Part shown: in pieces, positions 1-12,000 of the stretch
Layout of the letters: each line of letters opens with the position of its first letter
Numbering within the stretch: position 1 is the first letter of the stretch
Source of the DNA: Bolinopsis microptera
Lineage: Eukaryota; Ctenophora; Tentaculata; Lobata; Bolinopsidae
DNA length: 64,000 nucleotides
Direction: 5' to 3'
Assembly: GCF_026151205.1 (NCBI RefSeq)
Contig: NC_087079.1
Location: 6,296,169 to 6,360,168 of the forward strand
Made by a program: the position numbers and the translations under genes
Notes under the pieces: generated by a model
What the model was told of the DNA's origin: nothing
What the model saw: the letters and a program-made list of their open reading frames with translations, nothing else
Database searches by the model: none

Positions 1-248
1 ATAATCATTAATCATGCATAATCGGATCACACTGTTTACTGGTTCCCCATTCATAAACTTTCACAACAAATACTGCTAAACAAGTACTGACTAAATTAAT
101 TTTCAGGAATTTGTCTGCTAACTATGCGCATTTTATTTTGTGTCATGATCAGATATCATACGAACTAGTTGAGCTATTCAGTTGCTTTTAAAATTCTGTT
201 TCATTGTCAATTTCCTGGTTAATTAACAATATTATTTTAGCCTATTAC
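1..248. other. AT-rich non-coding left edge
   Basis: I see no coding exon or repeat unit here. It probably lies in an upstream intron or 5' flank of the LDLa-GPCR gene that becomes recognisable at 3070. Confidence 0.4.
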
Positions 249-3022
249 ATTCTAATATGAATTTTTACTAACCCATTTTCAGTTATAAACGTATTTATAT
301 TTACAAATAAGCAAAATGTTCAGGACTTGACTTATTCAATGCTGTGAAATTCGCACTGAACGTATTATTCGAACTAAATTCGCATACGATTTTTTCTCTA
401 AAAATTGCCGTATTTAAAAAAATATAGTAGTTGTTTCACGATAGTTCATAGTTGGTTTTGTATGGTGAAATATTGATAAAACACATAACATGTACTTCCC
501 GCAACATGTTCGTGGTTACTGGTTAGCGATCAAGATCGCAAGGGGTTAAATTTAGCTCATAGTCATACCGGAATTGAAGACATTATGGAGTAATAAACTT
601 GAAATCACTTAATTTCCTCCACAGTCTACTTGTCGAGATTTGTAAGTTCGAGACTTGAAGTATAACGTCACATATCCAACTAGATTATAGATTATAGACT
701 CTAGAATGCTGCAATGCTGCGCGTTCCCACAGCCGCATTTTTACCGAATTTTCTGCGCATTTCTTGGCGAATGTAACAGCCCTAAAAATTAAAACTTGAA
801 GTAGTAAATTGGCGAATTATTCGCGTTTTTTTTGAGAAATCTAAATGCGCCGTATTTTTTGACGAATATTTGTCGAATTTAACAGCCTTAGACTTATTAT
901 TTTATCTTCAATTTTTATTCCATTAATTTGAACTGAAAAGATGTTATTTTATTTTCAAATTTTACTAAGGAATGATCAATGTCCTCCTCACGGCAGTATC
1001 GTATTTTCTTCTACAGCAGGCTGCCGCAATAAAGACAATCAGTAAGTACCTTATTTAATACGTTATTTTGTTTTTAACGACTTTTAAGTTACAACACATT
1101 TTAATTTACAAGTGAGACAGAGCCTACATGTTATACTTATATAACTAGTTCTGTAGACCTGGTTGATTTGATTTGATTTGAAACTTTTACAAAATAGCAA
1201 GTATACAAATGTACAGCAATTCGAACAAACATAATATAAAATGGGCCGAAATGTATAAATGCTAAAAAGCGTGGGTCAGTGAAACAAGTACAGAGGACAA
1301 CTTTCAGAACAGGAGTTTTTTGGCCGCCCAAAGTCTCAATAACATCACCTCCACCTAGTAATAAAATTATGAAACGTGAAAAGTGTGAAACAATCAAATA
1401 ATAAATAATAGGTTATGGGATGGGAAGGTTAAAACCTTCCCATCCCATAACCTATTATATTTAATAAATTTAAGAGTGTTTATGTAGTGTTGTAATTAGT
1501 TTTATTTAATTAATTGTAATCAGTTTTATCTGAAACGTAAGGTGACCTGCATGTTTAAAATCTTTCTTTTCCTCCTTTAAATGAAGTACCAAATAAGTTT
1601 CTCTGAAATAATTTACTCCTCACCATACTAATCTAATTCTAATATGAATTTTTACTAACCCATTTTCAGTTATAAACGTATTTATATTTACAAATAAGCA
1701 AAATGTTCAGGACTTGACTTATTCAATGCTGTGAAATTCGCACTGAACGTATTATTCGAACTAAATTCGCATACGATTTTTTCTCTAAAAATTGCCGTAT
1801 TTAAAAAAATATAGTAGTTGTTTCACGATAGTTCATAGTTGGTTTTGTATGGTGAAATATTGATAAAACACATAACATGTACTTCCCGCAACATGTTCGT
1901 GGTTACTGGTTAGCGATCAAGATCGCAAGGGGTTAAATTTAGCTCATAGTCATACCGGAATTGAAGACATTATGGAGTAATAAACTTGAAATCACTTAAT
2001 TTCCTCCACAGTCTACTTGTCGAGATTTGTAAGTTCGAGACTTGAAGTATAACGTCACATATCCAACTAGATTATAGATTATAGACTCTAGAATGCTGCA
2101 ATGCTGCGCGTTCCCACAGCCGCATTTTTACCGAATTTTCTGCGCATTTCTTGGCGAATGTAACAGCCCTAAAAATTAAAACTTGAAGTAGTAAATTGGC
2201 GAATTATTCGCGTTTTTTTTGAGAAATCTAAATGCGCCGTATTTTTTGACGAATATTTGTCGAATTTAACAGCCTTAGACTTATTATTTTATCTTCAATT
2301 TTTATTCCATTAATTTGAACTGAAAAGATGTTATTTTATTTTCAAATTTTACTAAGGAATGATCAATGTCCTCCTCACGGCAGTATCGTATTTTCTTCTA
2401 CAGCAGGCTGCCGCAATAAAGACAATCAGTAAGTACCTTATTTAATACGTTATTTTGTTTTTAACGACTTTTAAGTTACAACACATTTTAATTTACAAGT
2501 GAGACAGAGCCTACATGTTATACTTATATAACTAGTTCTGTAGACCTGGTTGATTTGATTTGATTTGAAACTTTTACAAAATAGCAAGTATACAAATGTA
2601 CAGCAATTCGAACAAACATAATATAAAATGGGCCGAAATGTATAAATGCTAAAAAGCGTGGGTCAGTGAAACAAGTACAGAGGACAACTTTCAGAACAGG
2701 AGTTTTTTGGCCGCCCAAAGTCTCAATAACATCACCTCCACCTAGTAATAAAATTATGAAACGTGAAAAGTGTGAAACAATCAAATAATAAATAATAGGT
2801 TATGGGATGGGAAGGTTAAAACCTTCCCATCCCATAACCTATTATATTTAATAAATTTAAGAGTGTTTATGTAGTGTTGTAATTAGTTTTATTTAATTAA
2901 TTGTAATCAGTTTTATCTGAAACGTAAGGTGACCTGCATGTTTAAAATCTTTCTTTTCCTCCTTTAAATGAAGTACCAAATAAGTTTCTCTGAAATAATT
3001 TACTCCTCACCATACTAATCAG
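249..3022. repeat. 1387-bp segment in perfect tandem duplication
   Basis: Copy 1 (about 249-1635) and copy 2 (about 1636-3022) are aligned at a constant offset of 1387 bases, and I saw no differences between them in the stretches compared. The unit is AT-rich and holds no convincing gene; an 86-codon minus-strand reading frame in each copy has no recognisable motif. Each copy contains a 26-bp-arm hairpin. Identity over more than 1.3 kb means either a very recent duplication or an assembly artefact. The block ends about 50 bases before the first exon of the LDLa-GPCR gene. Confidence 0.93.
1405..1458. repeat. 26-bp perfect inverted repeat, 2-base loop
   Basis: The arms at 1405-1430 and 1433-1458 are exact reverse complements separated by AA, centred on a TTATGGGATGGGAAGG core. 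The same hairpin recurs at 2792-2845 in the second tandem copy. This near-perfect palindrome could be a deletion relic of a foldback element or a fork-stalling site that helped the local duplication; that role is inference. Confidence 0.9.
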
Positions 3023-3069
3023 TAATTGTATTTGTTATCCAATCCTAAAAATTAGGGTTTAAATCTCAG

Positions 3070-6000
3070 AAAATTCCAGATTGTTCTTATTTTGGGGACC
3101 CAAATGACAAAGCTGAACTTAAGATATCAGCATACTGTACAATTGATCCCGAGGAGAATGGCAACTGCGCAAACATTACTATAGATGGTCGAACTGGTAT
3201 GTTAAGTAATATATTATAATTTTGTGATCATATAAGAGAGGCTCCGAATATTTAACGATAATTCTGATTTATTTGATTTCTTGTCCGACTTAAAGATGCA
3301 TATTTGGGTATAATCAAGATTCTCAACCGTTACTAGGTTACTAAATAACTAGGTTACTAAATAACTAAGTTACTAGTTCGTAGGTTACCAGGTTACTTGA
3401 ACAACCCCTCAGTACCAGCAGATGAGGTGCTCTACGACGAGTCACGTGACAGTAACAAGTTTATAGGATGCAGGAATAACAAGTGGACCGACCCAGAGAG
3501 AGTATGTAGAATGGACGCTGCTATGAAGTGTGATGGAGTGTCGCACTGTGGTCCGTTATTTTATGTTTCCTTATCTTTATCATTACTTTGACATTACTTA
3601 TGTTTCCTTATTTTTTTTATCAATAAACTTTCAAATTGTTACACAAATACATCATTTTATTTCAAAGAAAATTTCGCCGAATGACCTTACATGCCTTAAC
3701 AAGTGACCGAGTGTAAACAAAATTATCTTTATCATTACTTTGACATTACTTATGTTTCCATGCTAAGTTGTAATGTATTTCCTTGCTAAATTTTCAGTTT
3801 CTTTCGTTGTTCTTTCTTTATTATGTACTCTGAGTTGAAATCTAACGTGCAATTTACCTGTTCCGACCGTTTCTAACGCATTTCGCAGTATATTATTCGT
3901 CCATGACATTAATTAGATATTAATTAATTGATTAAATGTTTTGGTAAATAATTCATAGTTAGATTGGTCGATTAAACATGATATTAATTCACTGAATAAT
4001 ATCCCTGGTATTTCAGATTCTGACGAATGTGACTGTGACCCCGCTACTCAACCTAACATACAACTATTCTACTGCCCTAACACTATTGTCGGTGGTAAGT
4101 CGTGCTACAACTCTGTCTAAAACAACACAATGTGCACAAACTGATCGTTTCTTCAGATTATAAAGGACCGATTATCAATCGAAGTTTTAGATTTATCGAA
4201 AAAACGTGAATATAAATCTTAATCCTTACGGACACTGAATTTCTAATGTATGTTCAATGTGAAAGTTACAAAGTTACGAAGTTAGAGTTCATGATCACTT
4301 CAGGTGCACCCACAAGAGGAGGTTGCATAACTGAACAGTTCCTGTGTAACGGATACAGCCACTGTCCTAACGACCACGACGAGTCTCTCTGTTACAACGT
4401 TCACACGTGGGTATATAATGATATAGGTTACTAAGTTACTAGGTTACTAGGTAACTAGGTTACTAGGTAACTAAGTTACTAGGTTACTAGGTTACTAGGT
4501 TACTAAGTTAGATACTGTCCTAACGACCACGACGAGTCTCTCTGTTACAACGTTCACACGTGGGTATATAATGATATAGGTTACTAGGTTACTAAGTTAC
4601 TAGGTTACTAGGTTACTAGGTTAGATACTGTCCTAACGACCACGACGAGTCTCTCTGTTACAACGTTCACACGTGGGTATTTAAGGTTACTAGGTTACTA
4701 GGTTACTAAGTTACTAGGTAACTAGGTTACTAAGTTACTAGGTTAGATACTGTCCTAACGACCACGACGAGTCTCTCTGTTACAACGTTCACACGTGGGT
4801 ATTTAATGATATAGGTTACTAGGTTACTAGGTTACTAGGTTACTAGGCTACTAGGTTACTAGGCTACTAGGTACTAGGTTACTAGGTACTAGGTACTAGG
4901 TAACTAGGTTACTTGGTTACTAGGTACTAAGTTACTAGGTACTAGGTTACTAGGTTACTAGGTTACTAGGTACTAGGTTACTAGGTACTAGGTTACTAGG
5001 TTACTAGGTTACTAGGTACTAGGTTACTAGGTACTTGGTTACTAGGTTACTGACACTGTAACTTAGTAACCAGATATTTTACTGTCAGGAAAAAGTAAAA
5101 TATCTGGAAAACAAAAACACGAATAATCAGCTTTCAAAGTTTTAAAATGATTAGATAATCGTTTCTTCAAATTTTGTTGACAATACATAATCATTAATAG
5201 GTATTCAAAAGAAATACATATTTGACAATATAATCAAATATAAAACGTAAGGTATTCACAAGATAGCAATTGAACTGAATAAACTTCAAACACATTCTGT
5301 AATATCAAACTCGAAGTTCTATTCATACGGCTACTCTTGAACAATTTGACTCGATTTTAAGGTTTTATCTCGAATGGAACCCGTTTGTAAGACCAATTAT
5401 TCGGATGATCGTTGTATTGGTCGTTGAAAAACTTTTGATTTCCCACAGTGAAAATAAAATACAGTCGAATAAAACTTAAAAATCGTCGAGTTAAGATATT
5501 CTATTATTTCTTTTAGTAACAACATAATTGGATATGTCATACGCAACATATGCACCTTCCCTCACCCAATTAGTTACATCTGGCAGCCACAGCTTCCACC
5601 AATCAAACCTCCCTGCTACTTTGACCTTGTTTTCAGGTCCCACGTTTTCAGGTCCCACGTTTTCAGGTCCCACGGTTTTAGGTCCCACGTTTTCAGGTCC
5701 CACGTTTTCAGGTCCAACGTTTTCAGGTCCCACGTTTTTAGGTCCCACGGTTTTAGGTCCCACGTTTTCAGGTACAACGTTTTCAGGTCCCACGTTTTCA
5801 GGTCCCACGTTTTCAGGTCCCACGTGACTTGAACATATGCTATATTCGTACATATCACTTGCAGAGATTACATCATGCAGGTGTAACCCCACATGCTGAT
5901 ATTTTTCACTGCTGGTGCAAAGTTTTTGTACCCAGTTATCCGAGTCTGTTCTGATATACTGTAAGATAAACCCACATCTACCGGTCTTTGTACAGGGTCC

Positions 6001-9000
6001 TGTGTTAGGGTGTTTGAACATATAGTAGTGTGTGAACACAGTCCCTATAGGATATTCCTGCTTATCTGATGTGAACTTCTGTGTTACAGTGTTCAGTAGT
6101 AACCCCCATGTGACCGGCGTATCGTTACTTTCCGTAACGCGTTTAATGAGCATTTTCTCATGATAAGTTGATAAGTTATCACTATTGTTTATTTCATTTA
6201 AGACTGAGATAAGCTGGACTCTCTGAGGTAAAGGAGAATATTCCAAGCTATTTGTTATTGTTTTTAAATATGATCGCGAGACTTTCTGGAGTTGTTTGTC
6301 CTTACAACTATTTCTCTCTAGTGCTGTTATAAATAACTGAATTTCCTCTGTGGTTGGTAACGTTTCTTGCTTGTAGAACCAGTGAAGCAGCATATATTTT
6401 TTTTTTTTTTTAAAGAGAGGCTGGGCCTGGTTGGCCCACGAGAGGATAGCATATGGATGCTTTGCCTACCTCTGGGGTATGGCAGTCCTGTGGGAGGATG
6501 CCAGCGGAATCAAGATGTGTAATCACGGATGATGGTAAGTGTTGTGGGGTGTGTTATAGATAAACGGTTAAGTGGTGGTTGAGTGTGGAAGAGAGGGGCG
6601 AAACAAGACGGCGTTAAAGTAGTCGCTATGTTACACCTGTCTGGTCCAACTCCTCCGGCACCACTAAGCGTTTAGTGTGGTTTGTAAAGTTGACAATGGT
6701 GGAGATGTGTTGGTTGTCGAATATGTCATTGACAGAGAGGTAGTAGTCCCGGAAATATTGACCTCTTATTTGGGCAATAGCCGGGCACTGTCCGAGAAAG
6801 TGTGAGACAGTCTCCTCTCCGTCGCCGCATTTTGGACAAGCACTTGTGTCTGATTTGTGAATGGTGTGTAGGTGTTTGTTGAGGCCACAATGTCCCGTGA
6901 TGAGGTGCACTGCAGTTCTGTAATTTTGTCTGTTGTTACTGAGTGTAGTGTTGAGATTTTTGATGATGTTGATGTTTTTATGTCCAAGTGTCAGTTTAGT
7001 GTGTCTGGGACCATTAGTAATCCATGATTCTTGATTAAGTTTTGTGACTTTGTCGTTGATCAGGCGTTTGATGTAAGATTGTGGAATTGGGCAATTCAAA
7101 GTGGATTCACTGGTTGTGCCATTTTTGGCCAGCTCGTCTGCTTTTTCATTACCCCACAATCCGATGTGTGCTGCTATCCATCTGATCTCTAAGGTGTTAG
7201 TGGATCCGAGTGTATTGAGGGTGTCGTAGCAGTCTCTAGTGGTTCTACTCCTCGTTGAAGGTGAGGATATAGCTTGAATAGAGGAGAGACTGTCTGACCA
7301 TATGATGATATGTGTGTTTGTGTAAGTTGATAGATATTTACAAGCTTCGATGATGGCAGTGAGTTCAGTTTGATAAACGGTGCAATAATCAGGAAGCTTG
7401 AATGATCTTTCATCTAGTGTAGTGTTGTTGTTGTCTGTGGTGATAATATAACCAGCCCCGCTACCTGAGTCTGTGCGTGACCCGTCTGTGTAGCAGGTGA
7501 TGGTTTCACTGGGGATGTTGTCGATGGTGTTTTGGAGTGAGCCTCTATATTCAATGTTGTCAGCTCCAGGAGTGGTGACCGTGAAGCGTCGTTCAAGCAT
7601 CATGGTTGGTATAGATAGGTCTCTCTCTGCTTTGGGTGGTATGTTGAGGTCTACCATGAATTGTTTGTTGATAGTGGTGTGAGTTGTGATGGTACCTTTT
7701 CTGGGGGCGATAGTTTCGAGGGTTAGGCTTCCATATGCTTGAAGCCTGGCTGTGCCCTTTGCTGCTTCACCTCTCAGGAAAAGTATGATATCTGGAGTGT
7801 TAGTGAGGTGGTTCAGTGCGATGAAGGGAGTACTAGGCATGGCACCAGACATCATTCTCAATGCCAATGCCTGAACTCGTTTGAACTTCCTCGCGTTGGT
7901 GTCTGAAGCAGCATATCAACAACAACAAACATTGAAATGACATTTGTATCCTGAACTCCGGCTGCTATATCCGTTAGATTGTGGTAACTGCTCCAAATGA
8001 CGCTATTTTTTTTCCAATCATATAAATCAACAGTTCTTTTTTTTCTCTCTTCGCTGCCGTATTTGACTGATTTAGTAGTTTCTGTTACAATCTTTAAAAA
8101 TGATTTCATGTCTTCCATCGAAATGTCTGGTAAATTATGTATTTCTCCACAGATTTCAAGATAAATGTCTTTAATATGTTCAAAACGCAACGCTATATTC
8201 AAATTATCGAGAAGATATTTCGCATTGTGACCGATCTTTCTTTTCTCTTTCATATTGATAAGGATGATCCGGAGAAACGGTTCAGTGTTGATTCCTCCTA
8301 CCTTCATGATGGAATCTATCTGAACCTCGTACAATGTGTCTAAATCCACCAGGTACTGTGACACAAAGGAACTGTTGTCTTGATAACACACTCTTGATAT
8401 AAATAAACCATCCATCATTTCTTTATCATTCCACTTTTTAATCATGTAGACACATTCCTCAAACACAAAACATTTGTCCTCATATGTCCTGGCAGATTCC
8501 ATCTTATTTATCAGCCACACTTTGCAGTGCCTTGTCATCCAAACCACTTCGTGCACTACCGCAAGTTTGTTCAGTTCCCTGAACTGGGCATTTTCTACTC
8601 TCCCAAGGTCCTTATCGTCTAACAACGTCACGAATAACGTTACAGCTTCAGGAGTGAAATCATCAAACTCCAGCTCTCTTTGATGCAGCTCCTCAATGAT
8701 GTAACGGAATATTCTGCTGTCTTCAGTTAGTCTTTGTTTTGAAACGTTGATAGTGTCTCCGTCCTGCAACTTGAGTGTGATCGTTTCTACGCCCATTTCC
8801 TTGATGAAATATTGATTGTTGCAAGATTTTGCCACGAACATTTAGCTGGTTTAAGATCAGAAATTAATTTAAGGCAATCGGGCAATTAATAAAACACATC
8901 GAGCTTCAACTATCTTGTTGTGTGTATATTTATGAACGAAAATTGTTTGTTGGATAACTAATAAATGTGGATTCTGGTGGAGAGGCGAGGCATATTTCTT

Positions 9001-12000
9001 TGCCAAATGACAAGAACTAACCAATCATTTCCCACTATTGAGATTTGAGTCAATAGTGGAAGATGATGAAGTATTGACCAATCAAACCCCAGAATCACTG
9101 TCACGTGTCCAAAAAATATGGCTAATCTCCCCACCATAATCCACATCTATTGAACGGTTAGTTAATTAAAACTTCAAGGAGAAACATAGCGATAGAACAA
9201 AACACAGAGGTAATGTCAGAAAGTATTACTAGGTTACTAGGTTATTAGGTTACTAGGTTACTAGTTTACTAGGTTACTAGGTTACTAAGTCCCGGACCCG
9301 ATAGAACAAAACACAGAGGTGATGTCAGAAAATATGGCAGAGTCAGCACTCACTCACGAGTTTTGTAATTTGATATTCTGATAACACCGTGCAGCATTAT
9401 TATTGGACAAAGGCTCTTATCAGGAGTAGTATTTAAATACTTTCAACACTACTATATATACTGTATATAACAAATAATTTGAGATCATTAATACGATGTT
9501 GTCACATTGAAACGTTGAATAATTCCTTTCCTCCTGATAAGATAGTATAGAGATAGGAGAGATAGATAAGAGTCTTTTCCTTGTCGCAAATAAAGCCGCA
9601 GGCACTTGGTTTAACAGTTTTGTTACACTAGTGTTACACTGGTGTGTTACACTTATGTGTTACACTTGTGTGTTACACTTGTGTGTTACACTTGTGTGTT
9701 ACACTTGTGTGTTACACTTGTGTGTTACACTTGTGTGTTACACTTGTGTGTTACACTTGTGTGTTACACTTGTGTGTTACACTTGTGTGTTACACTTGTG
9801 TGTTACACTTGTGTGTTACACTTGTGTGTTACACTTGTGTGTTACACTTGTGTGTTACACTTGTGTGTTACACTTGTGTGTTACACTTGTGTGTTACACT
9901 TGTGTGTTACACTTGTGTGTTACACTTGTGTGTTACACTTGTGTGTTACACTTGTGTGTTACACTTGTGTGTTACACTTGTGTGTTACACTTGTGTGTTA
10001 CACTTGTGTGTTACACTTGTGTGTTACACTTGTGTGTTACACTTGTGTGTTACACTTGTGTGTTACACTTGTGTGTTACACTTGTGTGTTACACTTGTGT
10101 GTTACACTTGTGTGTTACACTTGTGTGTTACAGTAATATTACAGTAAATAAACCTCCCCAGATGTAAGAACGAAGAGTACATCAAAAAGGGAGGTCAAAA
10201 AGAGTACGTCCCAAATTACCGGGTTTGTGACGGTTACTACCACTGTGAAGACTTCTCGGACGAGGACCCGGCTGTCTGTGCTAAATACAATGTCTCCAAG
10301 AAAGAACCTAGAAAGTACATCAGGTGGGTTTTGGGAGTGTTTGTTGACCTATTATTTTGGGAGTGTTTGTTGACCTATTATTTTGGGAGTGTTTGTTGAC
10401 CTATTATTTTGGGAGTGTTTGTTGACCTATTATTTTGGGAGCGTTTGTTGACCTATTATTTTCAGAGTGTTTGTTGACCTATTATTTTGGGAGTGATTGT
10501 TGACCTATTATTTTGGGAGTGATTGTTGACCTATTATTTTGGGAGTGTTTGTTGACCTATTATTTTGGGAGTGTTTGTTGACCTATTATTTTGGGAGTGA
10601 TTGTTGACCTATTATTTTGGGAGTGTTTGTTGACCTATTATTTTGGGAGTGTTTGTTGACCAATTATTTTGGGAGTGTTTGTTGACCTATTATTGCGGGT
10701 TTTAGAAGTGGGTACATTCAAACAAGCAGAGCTTCGTGTAGATTATTGTATCCCTGCTAAAATGAGAGCCTGGTTTTATCAGGAACGTTTGTTCACGTCA
10801 GAGCGGATCAAATTCCAGGATTGTAATAATATATTATTTTATAATCCCAAGAGATTTAGCTGCACTTAAACCTTTGACCAACGTTATAAAGATTTCGTTG
10901 GAAGTTTAACACTCATTCGAGTTGTCCGATTGCGAGAAATATTTATTCTAGATCTATGTAAAATTAGTCTCGATAGACACGTGGGAAAGATGATATATGA
11001 TCCCAGTAATGTTCTGTAGCGATATTAGATTGGACTGGATGGGAGTTGCTGTGATATGGTCTATCTGCTGATTAATGAAGTAATATAGCAATCTTATGAT
11101 GATATTTTTGTCCTGAAGCGAACAAGAGCTAATTATAGTCTATACCCGGGTTCTAGCTATTCTATAGACTGACCTGGTGTGAACAACATTGTAGATTTGT
11201 ATATGGATGGAAAAGTTGCTCCTTTCTAGTGACAGTATGGAACGGTGATACTGGGACTCGATTGGTCGAGCTGCAATCTGATTGGTTTATCGCGGTGACA
11301 AAACAAACCATTAAGCACGTACATTTCCAGGGAGTAGAGTCAAGTATCCAGGGAGTAGAGTCAAGTATCCAGGGAGTAGAGTCAAGTATCCAGGGAGTAG
11401 AGTCAAGTATCCAGGGAGTAGAGTCAAGTATCCAGGGAGTAGAGTCAAGTATCCAGGGAGTAGAGTCAAGTATCCAGGGAGTAGAGTCAAGTATCCAGGG
11501 AGTAGAGTCAAGTATCCAGGGAGTAGAGTCAAGTATCCAGGGAGTTGAGTCAAGTATTCAGGGAGTAGAGTCAAGTATCCAGGGGAGTAGAGTCAAGTAT
11601 CCAGGGAGTAGAGTCAAGTATCCAGGGAGTAGAGTCAAGTATCCAGGGAGTAGAGTCAAGTATCCAGGGAGTAGAATCAAGTATCCAGGGAGTAGAGTCA
11701 AGTATCCAGGGAGTAGAGTCAAGTATCCAGGGAGTAGAGTCAAGTATCCAGGGAGTAGAGTCAAGTATCCAGGGAGTAGAGTCAAGTATCCAGGGAGTAG
11801 AGTCAAGTATCCAGGGAGTAGAGTCAAGTATCCAGGCTAGTCATAATATTCATCAGTTTTCTCGCCTTATTAATAAACACTTGCCACCCCAGATGCCTGG
11901 ACGAAGATTCCAAACCAATAAAGATAAAGATCACAGAAAGATGTAACGGGAAGAAGACTTGTTACAAACAGTGCACTAACTACAGTTTACCCCTGGACCA

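Larger units (their letters stand above)
5491..8841 (-). pseudogene. Single-exon BTB-domain gene disrupted by a LINE insertion
   Basis: The gene starts at ATG 8841 on the minus strand. Its first part runs to about 7904 and the rest continues at 6395-5491; between them sits a retrotransposon flanked by a 13-base target-site duplication. Taking the two parts as one gene, the host frame is open for about 609 codons: roughly 309 before the break and 300 after it. Residues about 20-110 look like a BTB/POZ fold (the stretch from LQDGDTINVSKQRL to RHCKVWLINKM), which in this family mediates dimerisation or cullin-3 adaptor contact. The C-terminal half is unfamiliar and carries thirteen 5-residue VGPEN-like repeats before a Trp-rich end. 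The gene is nested antisense inside an intron of the LDLa receptor. In this haplotype translation would run into LINE sequence and stop at 7858. Confidence 0.85.

Noticed and set aside
1137-2784. Two identical 86-codon minus-strand frames
   Set aside because: They exist because of the 1387-bp duplication; no motif and AT-rich composition like the flanks.
9631-10167. Three overlapping plus-strand frames of 164-178 codons
   Set aside because: They are translations of a 13-bp satellite; a repeat length not divisible by three opens all frames.
11229-11840. 203-codon plus-strand frame and two minus-strand frames
   Set aside because: The 21-bp intron minisatellite; the frame ends with the array.
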